Source: Myxococcaceae bacterium JPH2 (GTDB lineage: Bacteria > Myxococcota > Myxococcia > Myxococcales > Myxococcaceae). From it: a stretch of DNA of 64,000 nucleotides. This document shows, one piece after another, positions 1 to 8,215 of the stretch (the first letter of the stretch is position 1; the number at the start of each line of letters is the position of its first letter). The stretch is taken from positions 464,900 to 528,899 of the forward strand of contig JAEMGR010000009.1 in NCBI GenBank assembly GCA_016458225.1, in the 5' to 3' direction. The notes beneath the pieces are model-generated. The model was not told the origin of the DNA. It was given only the letters and a program-made list of their open reading frames with translations, and searched no databases. Both the position numbers and the translations under genes were made by a program.

Positions 1-486
1 TTCCCGGTGACGGCCGAGGCGGTCTTCCGCGCGCGGGTGGAGTACCGAGACGTGGTGGCGGGCGAGGTCCTCGAAGTGGGCCCCGCGCGCGTGCGCACGC
101 TGGAACTCAACCACCCGGGTGGCAACCTCGGCTATCGCGTGGACTACCAGGGGCGGTCGCTCGTCTACGCCACGGATGTCGAGCACGGCAGCGAGTTGGA
201 CTCACGCCTCTTCGACTTCGCGCGCGGCGCCGACCTGCTCATCTACGACTCGATGTACACCGAGGACGAGTACCACGGCCGCACCGGGCCAGCGCGCACG
301 GGCTGGGGCCACTCCACCTGGGAGGCGGCCGTGCAGGCCGCCAACGCCAGCGACGTGAAGACGCTCGTCCTCTTCCATCACGATCCCACGCGGGACGACG
401 CGAAGATGGACAAACTGGTGCGCCAGGTGCGCAAGCATCGCCCCGAGGCCATCGCGGCCAAGGAGTCGATGGTCATCAAGCTCTGA
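1..486 (+). CDS. MBL-fold metallo-hydrolase, 3' part (5' end outside window)
   Basis: The reading frame is open from the first base and ends at TGA 484-486, so only the C-terminal ~161 residues are present. The GTG at position 7 is probably internal. The visible part looks like the second half of a metallo-beta-lactamase fold. It has an NHPGG segment, an ATDVEH stretch (typical position of a metal-bridging Asp), GADLLIYDSMY, a GWGHST motif (metal-ligand His) and a terminal FHHDP. The N-terminal HxHxDH motif would lie upstream of the window. The substrate cannot be read from what is here. It converges on the LipB-Nudix gene with an 11-bp overlap. Confidence 0.85.
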   Translation, partial: FPVTAEAVFRARVEYRDVVAGEVLEVGPARVRTLELNHPGGNLGYRVDYQGRSLVYATDVEHGSELDSRLFDFARGADLLIYDSMYTEDEYHGRTGPARTGWGHSTWEAAVQAANASDVKTLVLFHHDPTRDDAKMDKLVRQVRKHRPEAIAAKESMVIKL

Positions 487-1567
487 GGGCGAAGCGCGCC
501 ACCGTGCGACGCACGGTCTCGCGCAGCCCCTCGAAAGGCAGTCGCTCCAGCGCGGTGGGGATGTTCACCCACTCGAAAGCATCGTGCTCCGGCCCCAGGC
601 GGACGCTCACATCGGGCGCGCCCTGGGCGCCGAAGCCGTGCTCCTGGACGAGCCGCAGGGGCGCTGCGTTCCCCACCGCGAACGCGTGGCGGTAGTCGAG
701 ATCCTGCGGCGTGAGCACCAGGCCCGTCTCCTCCGCGAGTTCGCGAGCCGCGGCCTGGGCGGGAGTCTCCCCTGCTTCGACCTTGCCGGTCACGACTTGC
801 CAGAAGCCTCCGCGCTCGGGCCTCCGTCGCAGGAGCAGGACTTGAAGCTCCGAGCCATGACCGCGCAGGGCCGCCACGCTCACGGTGCGCGCGGGAGCGA
901 GCGCATCGACGCGCTGGCTCTCGAACACCTCGCAGAAGTTGCGCGCGAGCACCTCCTCCACGTCAGGAATGGCGAGCGCATGGCCCAGCTCGCGCTGCAT
1001 GGAGGTGACCCCCGCCTCGCGAATGCCGCAGGGGACGATGAGCTGAAAGTGCTCCAGCCGCGTGTTCACGTTCAGCGCGAAGCCGTGCGTGGTGAGCCAG
1101 CGTGACAGGTGCACGCCAATGGCGGCGATCTTCCGCGCATCCGGTGAACCCTCGCCACCGACCCAGACCCCCGGCCACTTGGGAATGGTGCCCGACGTGA
1201 TGCCGAAGGTGGCGAGCGACTGGATGATGCAGCGCTCGACGTCGCGCACGTAGCGGCGCACGTCCTGGCGCTCTGGGGGCAAGAGGAAGATGGGGTAGCC
1301 GACGATCTGCCCAGGCCCGTGGTACGTGACGTCGCCACCGCGATTGGTGTCGAAGGTCGTCACGCCCTCCGCCGCGAGATCCGCATCGCTCGCGGTGATG
1401 TTCTCGCGCTTCGCGGCGCGCCCGAGCGTGAGGACCGGCGGATGCTCGAGCAGCAACAGTGAGTCCGACACCTGTCCCTGCAAGCGGGCTTCACCCAGCA
1501 ACTGCATGAGGCGCAGGCCGTCCTCATACTCAACCCGGCCGAGCCGGTAGACGGTGATGGTGTTCAC
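476..1567 (-). CDS. lipB: Octanoyl-[ACP]:protein octanoyltransferase LipB fused to a C-terminal Nudix hydrolase domain
   Basis: LipB moves octanoyl groups from acyl carrier protein to lipoyl domains, the first step of lipoate synthesis; LipA then inserts sulfur. Residues 1 to ~220 are a full LipB domain with RGGDVTYHGPGQ, the KIAAIGV lysine segment and the PCGI catalytic-cysteine motif. Residues ~228-363 are a complete Nudix domain. Its box runs from GKVEAGE to RELAEETGL and fits GX5EX7REUXEEXGU. At 363 residues the protein is ~140 longer than ordinary LipB (~210-230). Translation starts at a GTG that overlaps the stop of the upstream gene (GTGA), implying coupling. The Nudix substrate is unknown; a role in housecleaning or cofactor metabolism is only a guess. 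Confidence 0.93.
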   Translation of the reverse strand: MNTITVYRLGRVEYEDGLRLMQLLGEARLQGQVSDSLLLLEHPPVLTLGRAAKRENITASDADLAAEGVTTFDTNRGGDVTYHGPGQIVGYPIFLLPPERQDVRRYVRDVERCIIQSLATFGITSGTIPKWPGVWVGGEGSPDARKIAAIGVHLSRWLTTHGFALNVNTRLEHFQLIVPCGIREAGVTSMQRELGHALAIPDVEEVLARNFCEVFESQRVDALAPARTVSVAALRGHGSELQVLLLRRRPERGGFWQVVTGKVEAGETPAQAAARELAEETGLVLTPQDLDYRHAFAVGNAAPLRLVQEHGFGAQGAPDVSVRLGPEHDAFEWVNIPTALERLPFEGLRETVRRTVARFALRA

Positions 1568-3102
1568 GACGAGCCCTTCCGCCGCCCCCTGCCTCGGGCA
1601 CGGGCTGGCTTGACGCGGGGCTCCAGTCGCCAGGAGCCCGCGATGACACGAGACAAGAGAGCGTGCAGTTCATGGCCCGCGCGCGGTGAGCGCAGGGCCT
1701 CGGCCGCGAAGGCCGACAGCACGTCCTCGGACAAGGAGATCGCGGGCGAGTGCCGTGCCAGCCACTGCTTCGCCATCTCCACGAAATCCGCCCTTGAGGG
1801 CCCGGGCAGCGGAACGTAGCCCTGAACCTGTTCGAGCACAGCGAGGTGCACGCGTCCCTCGACCGATTCAGACAAGCCCGCGGTACTGGGCACGAACAGT
1901 CGGCCCGCTTCGCCGCGCAGTGCCCATCCCGCTGACTTGGGCGCCCCACGCGCGCTGAGAACAACCGGTGCCCGGGACGCCTTCGACAGGAACGCTGACA
2001 ACGCGCGCTGCGAAGCCTCGTCCAAGCGGTCCACGTCCTCCACCAGGAGACATGCCGCGGAAGTCCCCTCCTCCAGCGAGTCCACGGTGGAGAAGACGCC
2101 CTGGCCCGCCTTCGCGAAGGACTGAAGCAACGTGCTCTTGCCGCTCCCTTCGGGGCCGACGAGCAGGAGGCAGCGAGCCCCTGCGCGCAGGGCCTCTGTG
2201 ATCTGGGCGCGCGGTTGCTCCTGGCCCACGCCCACGGGCTCAACAGCCACCGATGGAGCGGCACCTTGCGCAGCCCCTGCTCGAGGCACCGCGGGCACTT
2301 CGGACAGGAGGTGGGTGGACTCCTCCAGACAGGCACGACAGATGAACGCGCCCGCGGGGCTCGCGACGAGCGCCCCCACTTCGCCACGAGGACGACAGCA
2401 GAAGGAGCACCACGCCTCGACGTCATCGGGTGCACGAACGGGTCCGCGCTCGATGAGGCGAGGCGTGCCTCGACGCCCGCGACCTTCGCGCCGAGCAGGC
2501 TCCGACGCCAGCACCGCCTCCAATCGCTGGAGGTCCGCCTCGACCGGCGCATCGAGCACCCAGCGCGACTCTTCGATCGGCTCGTCGCTCCGCGCATCGA
2601 CAACGGAGACTGCGAGCAGGGCTTCCTCAATGAGGCGCTGGCGTAGCAGGGCCTCCGCTGGAGACTCCGTCAGCGGATCCAGTTCGGAAGGCAATTCTTC
2701 GCGCTCAGCCTGCACCACGCGGGGGCGCTCCTCTTCCCCCTCGGAATGCGACTCCGCGTGCTCCGACTCCGGCGAGCGCGGCGCAACCGAATCCAGAGCG
2801 GAAGTTCCCTCCACGCGGTTCAACTGCACGGCGTGTCCCGAAAACTCATCTAGCCCTGGGCGCATCGCCACTTGATCCGGTGACACCACGCGCGACGTAA
2901 CCGCCTCCGCAGCGGCCGCGCTCACGCTTCGCACCGCGTCCAGCCGCTCTGCATGCCGGAGCAACTGTGCGGCCCGCGAGGCCATGCCCGCTCGCTGATA
3001 GATCTCGGCCGCCCGCTGGAGGCAATCGACAGCGTGAGCCGTGTTGCCCTGGCTCTCGGCGGACTGCGCGGCGCGAAGGAGGTCGCGAGGGTTCTCGGAC
3101 AT
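1564..3102 (-). CDS. ClpX-type zinc-finger protein with a P-loop ATPase-like domain
   Basis: This 512-residue protein has no family I can name with certainty. The first ~60 residues look helical and TPR-like (AAQSAESQGNTAHAVDCLQRAAEIY). The middle is acidic and low in complexity. A four-cysteine finger, CSFCCRPRGEVG followed by FICRACLEES, resembles the zinc-binding domain of ClpX. A Walker A motif (GPEGSGKST) and a Walker B-like LLVEDVDRLD follow. The C-terminus is Arg-rich and basic. It lies between the E2 gene and lipB on the same strand and overlaps lipB by 4 bp, so the two are probably co-translated. A role in handling or regulating lipoylated complexes is possible but unproven. Confidence 0.7.
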   Translation of the reverse strand: MSENPRDLLRAAQSAESQGNTAHAVDCLQRAAEIYQRAGMASRAAQLLRHAERLDAVRSVSAAAAEAVTSRVVSPDQVAMRPGLDEFSGHAVQLNRVEGTSALDSVAPRSPESEHAESHSEGEEERPRVVQAEREELPSELDPLTESPAEALLRQRLIEEALLAVSVVDARSDEPIEESRWVLDAPVEADLQRLEAVLASEPARREGRGRRGTPRLIERGPVRAPDDVEAWCSFCCRPRGEVGALVASPAGAFICRACLEESTHLLSEVPAVPRAGAAQGAAPSVAVEPVGVGQEQPRAQITEALRAGARCLLLVGPEGSGKSTLLQSFAKAGQGVFSTVDSLEEGTSAACLLVEDVDRLDEASQRALSAFLSKASRAPVVLSARGAPKSAGWALRGEAGRLFVPSTAGLSESVEGRVHLAVLEQVQGYVPLPGPSRADFVEMAKQWLARHSPAISLSEDVLSAFAAEALRSPRAGHELHALLSRVIAGSWRLEPRVKPARARGRGRRKGSS

Positions 3103-3241
3103 ACGAGAGACAGACTAACCGTCCCGGTTCGCCGCCGCGCGCTCTCCGACGCGAAACGGGGGCCTCGCCTCCCGGTCTCCCGGCAGGCGGGCTGGCGCGC
3201 GCCCGGAATCACCCGAGCGCGCGGGAACAACGCACGTCACC

Positions 3242-4498
3242 TCACGACATCGCGAGGAAGAGCAGGTCCGGCTTCTCCAGATACTTGATGACCTCGTAGA
3301 CGAAGCTCGCGGCCACGTCGCCGTCGATGACGCGGTGATCGCACGACAGCGACAGGTTCATCATGTCGCGGATGACGATCTGATCATCCTTCACCGCCGG
3401 GCGCTTCTTCAGCTTGTGCACGCCCATGATGCCCACCTCGGGGTGGTTGATGATGGGCGTGGCGAACAGGCCGCCGCTCTGGCCGAGCGAGGTGATGGTG
3501 AACGTGCCGCCCGTCAGCTCCTCCATCTTGAGCTTCCGATCGCGCGCGGCATTGCTCAGGCGGGAGATCTCCTTCGCCAGCTCGCCCAGCGTCAGGCGAT
3601 CCGCGTGCCGAACCACCGCCACGGTGAGCCCGTCCGGCGTCGCCACCGCGATGCCGATGTTGAAGTCGCCGCGCACCACGAGTTCCTGCGTGGACTCGTC
3701 GAAGTTGGAGTTCAGGTGCGGGAACTTCTTCAGCGCGGCGATGGTCGCCTTCACGATGAACGGCAGGTACGTCAGCTTCGTGCCATCGCCCGAGGACGCG
3801 AGCTGCGCGTTGAGCCGCGTGCGCAGCGTCACCAGGTCCGTCGCGTCCACCTCCTCGACGAAGGCGAAGTGCGGCATGGTGAACTTCGAGCGGACCATCT
3901 TCTCCGCGATCTTCTTGCGCAGGCCCCGGAGCGCGATGCGCTCATCGGCACGGCCCGAGGCCACCGGCGCGGCCGCGGGACGCGACTGCTGCACAGCGGG
4001 AGCCGAGACCTCGTTCTTCTGCGCGCCACCCTCGAGGGCCGCGACGACATCCGCCTTCGTCACCCGCCCCTGCGGACCCGTGCCGGAGATCTCCGCCAGG
4101 TTGAGGCCATGCTCACGCGCCATGCGCCGAGTGACCGGCGTGGCGAGCACCTTCGAGGCCGCCGCAGGAGCACTCGCCACCGCTGCAGGGGCCGCCGCCG
4201 GCGTCGCCGCCACGGGCGCCGCGCCGTGCGAAGAGGCAGCCTGAGCCGGAGCCGCGCCCTCGATCTCCAGGATGGCGAGGAGCTGGTGCACCTTCGCCAT
4301 CTCCCCTTCCTTGCCGAACGTCTTCATGACGCGGCCGGCCTTGGGGCTGGGGACCGTGACGGTGGCCTTGTCGGTCATCACCTCGGCGAGCACCTGGTCC
4401 TCCTTGACCAGATCGCCCTCCTTCACGTGCCACTTCACCAGCTCCCCCTCCATCACGCCTTCACCAAGGTCGGGGAGCTTGAATTCGAAAGTCGCCAT
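3242..4498 (-). CDS. Dihydrolipoamide acyltransferase (E2) of a 2-oxoacid dehydrogenase complex, probably branched-chain type
   Basis: E2 carries acyl groups on a lipoyl arm and passes them to CoA. An N-terminal lipoyl domain (residues 1-78) has its lipoyl lysine at K44 in MTDKATVTVPSP, a wording common in branched-chain E2s. An Ala/Pro linker follows, then an E1/E3-binding domain (~115-155, TPVTRRMAREHGL) and a catalytic domain to residue 418. The catalytic domain ends with SLSCDHRVIDGD, holding the active-site His and Asp. It sits 48 bp downstream of lipA and in the same cluster as lpdA, so the proteins that build and recycle its cofactor are encoded together. No E1 gene is in the window. 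Branched-chain rather than pyruvate specificity is inferred from the lipoyl-domain wording only. Confidence 0.88.
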   Translation of the reverse strand: MATFEFKLPDLGEGVMEGELVKWHVKEGDLVKEDQVLAEVMTDKATVTVPSPKAGRVMKTFGKEGEMAKVHQLLAILEIEGAAPAQAASSHGAAPVAATPAAAPAAVASAPAAASKVLATPVTRRMAREHGLNLAEISGTGPQGRVTKADVVAALEGGAQKNEVSAPAVQQSRPAAAPVASGRADERIALRGLRKKIAEKMVRSKFTMPHFAFVEEVDATDLVTLRTRLNAQLASSGDGTKLTYLPFIVKATIAALKKFPHLNSNFDESTQELVVRGDFNIGIAVATPDGLTVAVVRHADRLTLGELAKEISRLSNAARDRKLKMEELTGGTFTITSLGQSGGLFATPIINHPEVGIMGVHKLKKRPAVKDDQIVIRDMMNLSLSCDHRVIDGDVAASFVYEVIKYLEKPDLLFLAMS

Positions 4499-4546
4499 GT
4501 GTGGGGTGTTTCTTTCCGTGACGAGAGAAAAGGAATGCGGCGGGAC

Positions 4547-5476
4547 TCAGCCCAGGCGCTCAATGCGCTCGCGCTCCATGAGGCCCTTCATGAAGAACTC
4601 GGCCGCCCGGTAGCTGGAGCGGACCAGCGGACCCGACGCGACGTAGAGGAAACCCATCGACTCGGCCAGCGCCTTGTACTCCGCGAACTGGGCCGGCGAC
4701 ACGAAGCGCTCCACCCGCAGGTGGTACTGCGACGGCTGGAGGTACTGGCCCAGCGTCAGCACGTCCACGCCCACGCTGCGCAGGTCCTTGAACGTCTGCT
4801 CCAGTTCGGCGTCGGTCTCGCCCAGGCCCACCATGACGGACGTCTTGGTGTAGAGGCCCTCGGGGCGGTGCTTCAGGAACTCCAGCACGCGCAGGGACTG
4901 GCGGTACGTCGCGCGGCGATCTCTCACGGTGGGCGTGAGGCGCTCCACCGTCTCCACGTTGTGCGCCACCACGTGCGGCCGGGCCTCGGCCACCGTCGTG
5001 AGGTCCTTCTCCACGCCCTTGAAGTCGGGGATGAGCACCTCGACGAGGGTGCGCGGGCTCTCGCGGCGCAGCTCGCGGATGGCCGACGCGAAGTGGCTGG
5101 CGCCGCCGTCCGGGCGATCATCGCGGTTCACCGAGGTGACCACGATGTACTCGAGGTTCATCTCCTTCACGGCCTGGGCCAGATGGATGGGCTCCATCGG
5201 ATCCAGCGGCGGAGGCGCGCCCACCTTCACGTGGCAGAAGCGGCACGCGCGCGTGCAGACCTCGCCCATCAACATCACCGTGGCGGTACCCCCGCCCCAG
5301 CACTCCGCGATGTTCGGGCAGCGGGCCTCTTCGCACACCGTGGCCAGCTTCGTGCGCTTCACGATGGCCTTGACCCGCTCGTATCCCTCTCCATGCGGGA
5401 GGCGCACCTTGAGCCACTCGGGCTTCCGGGTGGACTCAGAGACCTGTGGGAGGGGAAACCTGTCGGGAGTCGCCAT
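4547..5476 (-). CDS. lipA: Lipoyl synthase
   Basis: LipA is a radical-SAM enzyme that inserts two sulfurs into octanoyl groups on lipoyl domains. Both diagnostic iron-sulfur motifs are present: CEEARCPNIAEC for the auxiliary cluster that donates sulfur, and CTRACRFC (CX3CX2C) for the SAM cluster. TSVNRDDRPDGGA and the LMVGLGET-type region (MVGLGETDAE) are also typical. The length of 309 residues is normal. The gene precedes E2, and lipB lies further downstream on the same strand, so octanoyl transfer, sulfur insertion and the acceptor protein form one transcriptional neighbourhood. Translation starts at ATG 5476. Confidence 0.95.
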   Translation of the reverse strand: MATPDRFPLPQVSESTRKPEWLKVRLPHGEGYERVKAIVKRTKLATVCEEARCPNIAECWGGGTATVMLMGEVCTRACRFCHVKVGAPPPLDPMEPIHLAQAVKEMNLEYIVVTSVNRDDRPDGGASHFASAIRELRRESPRTLVEVLIPDFKGVEKDLTTVAEARPHVVAHNVETVERLTPTVRDRRATYRQSLRVLEFLKHRPEGLYTKTSVMVGLGETDAELEQTFKDLRSVGVDVLTLGQYLQPSQYHLRVERFVSPAQFAEYKALAESMGFLYVASGPLVRSSYRAAEFFMKGLMERERIERLG

Positions 5477-5639
5477 GGGTCGCGGGCCTTCTAAGGGTTG
5501 GGCGAAAGCAGGGTCAAGCGCGAAGCCACTAACGCGAGGCGTCAGCTCCCGCTACCTGCTCTCGGGACTGCCCCTCAGATAACGAAGGGCGCGCCACGTC
5601 GCTCCCCTCGCGCGAGCAGTCAGCCGACCGGCCCAGGCC

Positions 5640-6611
5640 TCAGCGCAGCACGTGTCCCGCCCACATCCCCGCGCCAAACGCGAACGTGACGAACACCCAC
5701 ACCCAACGTGCCGGCAGCCCCGAGGGCGGGGGGGCGGCCTGCGCCACGCTCGGACGCGCGGGCACCGACTCGTCCGGCACGAGCACGCGCACCTTGATGG
5801 CCGCGGTGGCGAGCACGTGCTCCACGTCCTGGAGGAACCGCTCGTACTCCTCGGGTGCCAGCTCCAGCGGCTCCCCATGCTGCGCCTCATGGCGCCGGGC
5901 CACCGCGTCGAAGTTGCGCAGCGCCGCCTGCCCCTTCGCCACGTCCACCCAGCCGCACACCAGCGCGGGCCCGGTCCCCTTGCGCGGCACCAAGGACAGC
6001 GCCTGCCGAGCCAGCAAGCCCCCCGCCGTGCTCGGCCCCTCGGGCTCCTCCACGCGCAGGATTCGGTGCGGCGTGCGGCCGTACATCTTCGTCGCCAGCT
6101 CGCCTTTCAGTCGGTCCGCGAGCAGCGCCGAGTGGGTCGCGAACATCGTCCGGAACGCGGGCTCGTCCTCCCCCGGTCCGGCCCCGGGACCTTGCAGCGG
6201 CGCGAGCACCGGCGCGCCCGCGTTCCGGCTCGGGCCCGGCAATCCCACCTCCAACGGGGCCATGCGTGTGACGGGGACCGGCGTGCTCCCACGCGTGCTC
6301 CCCGCCACGGGGGCACGGGGCGGAGCGCGCAGGGGCGAAGGTGCCTGCGGCGCGCGCGGAGGTGGCGGAGGAGAAGGCGCACGCAGCGGCGAGGGCGGCG
6401 GTGGAGGAGACGGCGCACGCAGCGACGCGGGCGGCGGTGGGGACTTCGCCGGTGCGCCGGACTTGGGCCGCACCTCGGTGGGGATCAGGAGCTGGATCTC
6501 CTCGGTTCGCATGTCGGGGCCGTCCTCTGGAACCTCCTCCGGGTCCGGTGGCGCCATCCGAGTCTCCTCCGGACGACTCGAAGCTCCCGCTTTCCTGTAT
6601 CCACTCGACAT
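5640..6611 (-). CDS. Proline-rich protein with a C-terminal membrane anchor, function unknown
   Basis: No family is recognised. The first ~140 residues are dominated by Pro/Ala runs (several PPPP blocks alternating with LRAP) and are probably disordered. Residues ~150-290 look folded, with segments such as FRTMFATHSALLADRLKGEL and YERFLQDVEHVL. The protein ends in one hydrophobic helix (WVWVFVTFAFGAGMWAG) close to the C-terminus, giving a tail-anchored layout. Two starts are possible: ATG 6611, and ATG 6557, which has a GGAGGAG 7 nt upstream and is arguably better (305 aa). It lies between lpdA and lipA on the same strand but has no evident link to lipoate chemistry. Confidence 0.7.
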   Translation of the reverse strand: MSSGYRKAGASSRPEETRMAPPDPEEVPEDGPDMRTEEIQLLIPTEVRPKSGAPAKSPPPPASLRAPSPPPPPSPLRAPSPPPPPRAPQAPSPLRAPPRAPVAGSTRGSTPVPVTRMAPLEVGLPGPSRNAGAPVLAPLQGPGAGPGEDEPAFRTMFATHSALLADRLKGELATKMYGRTPHRILRVEEPEGPSTAGGLLARQALSLVPRKGTGPALVCGWVDVAKGQAALRNFDAVARRHEAQHGEPLELAPEEYERFLQDVEHVLATAAIKVRVLVPDESVPARPSVAQAAPPPSGLPARWVWVFVTFAFGAGMWAGHVLR

Positions 6612-6737
6612 GCGCGCATCCTCGTGAAGACGGTGACAATAGCGCCTGTCTCGTCAAACGTGGAAAAGCCGCCCACGACAAGGCGAGGTGCCTTGCCGGG
6701 ACGGCTTGTCCGATGACCGCGCGAGCGCGGGGCGCGA

Positions 6738-8135
6738 CTAGAAGTGCAGCGGGTGGCCCAGGGTGGCCTCGGCGCCCTCGTGCATGATCTCGGAGAGCGT
6801 CGGGTGGGCGTGGATGGTGTGCGCCAGCTCCTCGGTGGTGATCTCCAGCTTCATCGCCACGCAGGCCTCGGCGAGCAGCTCCGTGGCGTGCGGCCCGATG
6901 ATGTGGATTCCGAGGACCTCGTCGTACTTCTTGTCCGCGACGATCTTGATGAGGCCGATGGACTCATTGGAGATGGCCGACTTGGTGACGGCGCCGAACG
7001 GGGCGGTGGACGCCTTGACGTCGTAGCCGCGCTCCTTGGCCTTCTTCTCCGTGAGACCCACGGACGCCACCTCGGGGTAGCAGTACGTGGCGGACGGGGT
7101 GAGGTCGTAGTTGATGGGCGCCGGGTTCTTGCCCGCGATGTGCTCCACGGCCAGGACGCACTCGGCGCTGGCCATGTGCGCCAGCATCGGCGTGGGGATG
7201 ACGTCGCCGATGGCGTAGACGTTGGGCTCGCTGGTGCGGTTCATCGAGTCGACCTTGATGAAGCCCCGGTCGGTCTGGATGCTCGTCTTGTTCAGCCCGA
7301 TGTCCTCGGTCACCGGAGCGCGGCCCACGGCCGACAGGAGCAGCTCGGCCTCGAGCGTCTTCGTCTCGGTGCCCACCGACATGGTGACGCGCACGCCGTC
7401 CGCGGTGTGCTCGACCTTCTCCACCTTGGCGCCCGTGTGCACGTCGATGCCGCGGCGCTTGTAGATCTTCTCCAGCTCCTTGGAGACGTCCACGTCCTCG
7501 ATGGGCAGCAGGTTGGGCATGTACTCCACGATGGCCGTCTTGCTGCCGACGTGGTTGAACACGGAGGCGAACTCGCAGCCCACCGCGCCAGCGCCCAGGA
7601 CGATGATGCTCTTGGGGATGCGGTCGATGCCCAGGATGGAATCACTGTTCATCACGCGCTTGTGGTCCACCGTCACGTTCGGCAGCGACTTGGGAACCGA
7701 GCCCGTGGCGATGATGATGTTCTTGGCGTCCAGCGTCTGCTTGGAGCCGTCCTCGGCCGTGACCTCGACCTTGCCCTTCCCCGCGATCCGGCCATGGCCC
7801 TTGATGACCGTGACCTTGTTCTTCTTCATCAGGAAGTCGATGCCGTTGGCACCCTTGGTGACGACCTTGTCCTTGTGCTTCTGGGCGTTGGCCCAGTTGA
7901 CGGTCGGGTTCGCCACATCGATACCGAAGTCCGAGGACTCCTTGATGTGGTGGAACAGCTCGGCCGTCCACAGGAGGGACTTGGTGGGAATGCAGCCTCG
8001 GTGGAGGCAGGTGCCACCCAGGCGCTTGTCCTTCTCGATGATGGCCGTCTTCAGCCCGAGCTGCGCCGCGCGGATGGCCCCCACGTAGCCGCCAGGCCCC
8101 GAGCCGATGATCACCACGTCGAAAGTCTCAGCCAC
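6738..8135 (-). CDS. lpdA: Dihydrolipoyl dehydrogenase (E3)
   Basis: E3 reoxidises dihydrolipoamide on E2 with FAD and NAD+. The N-terminal FAD-binding GSGPGGY, the redox-active disulfide motif GGTCLHRGCIPTK, the NAD-binding GAGAVGCE, the AIGDV segment and the C-terminal interface HAHPTLSE are all present. The start chosen is GTG 8135, which follows GGAGG at 5-nt spacing and gives 465 residues, normal for the family. ATG 8150 is in frame but has no ribosome-binding site, and a longer upstream frame runs into the divergent gene. lpdA appears to be the first gene of the minus-strand lipoate/E2 cluster, with an 80-bp divergent promoter region behind it. Confidence 0.95.
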   Translation of the reverse strand: MAETFDVVIIGSGPGGYVGAIRAAQLGLKTAIIEKDKRLGGTCLHRGCIPTKSLLWTAELFHHIKESSDFGIDVANPTVNWANAQKHKDKVVTKGANGIDFLMKKNKVTVIKGHGRIAGKGKVEVTAEDGSKQTLDAKNIIIATGSVPKSLPNVTVDHKRVMNSDSILGIDRIPKSIIVLGAGAVGCEFASVFNHVGSKTAIVEYMPNLLPIEDVDVSKELEKIYKRRGIDVHTGAKVEKVEHTADGVRVTMSVGTETKTLEAELLLSAVGRAPVTEDIGLNKTSIQTDRGFIKVDSMNRTSEPNVYAIGDVIPTPMLAHMASAECVLAVEHIAGKNPAPINYDLTPSATYCYPEVASVGLTEKKAKERGYDVKASTAPFGAVTKSAISNESIGLIKIVADKKYDEVLGIHIIGPHATELLAEACVAMKLEITTEELAHTIHAHPTLSEIMHEGAEATLGHPLHF

Positions 8136-8215
8136 ACACGCCTCCGTCATTTTTGCGGATGGAACTCGCGGGCGCTGATAACCCCCGCTACCGGTCGGAA
8201 TCAAGGAGTTTGCTC

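Noticed and set aside
3335..5494. 719-codon plus-strand open frame opposite E2 and lipA
   Set aside because: Composition is Arg/His/Leu-rich with no domain, and it lies antisense to two certain genes. It is a by-product of GC-rich third positions.
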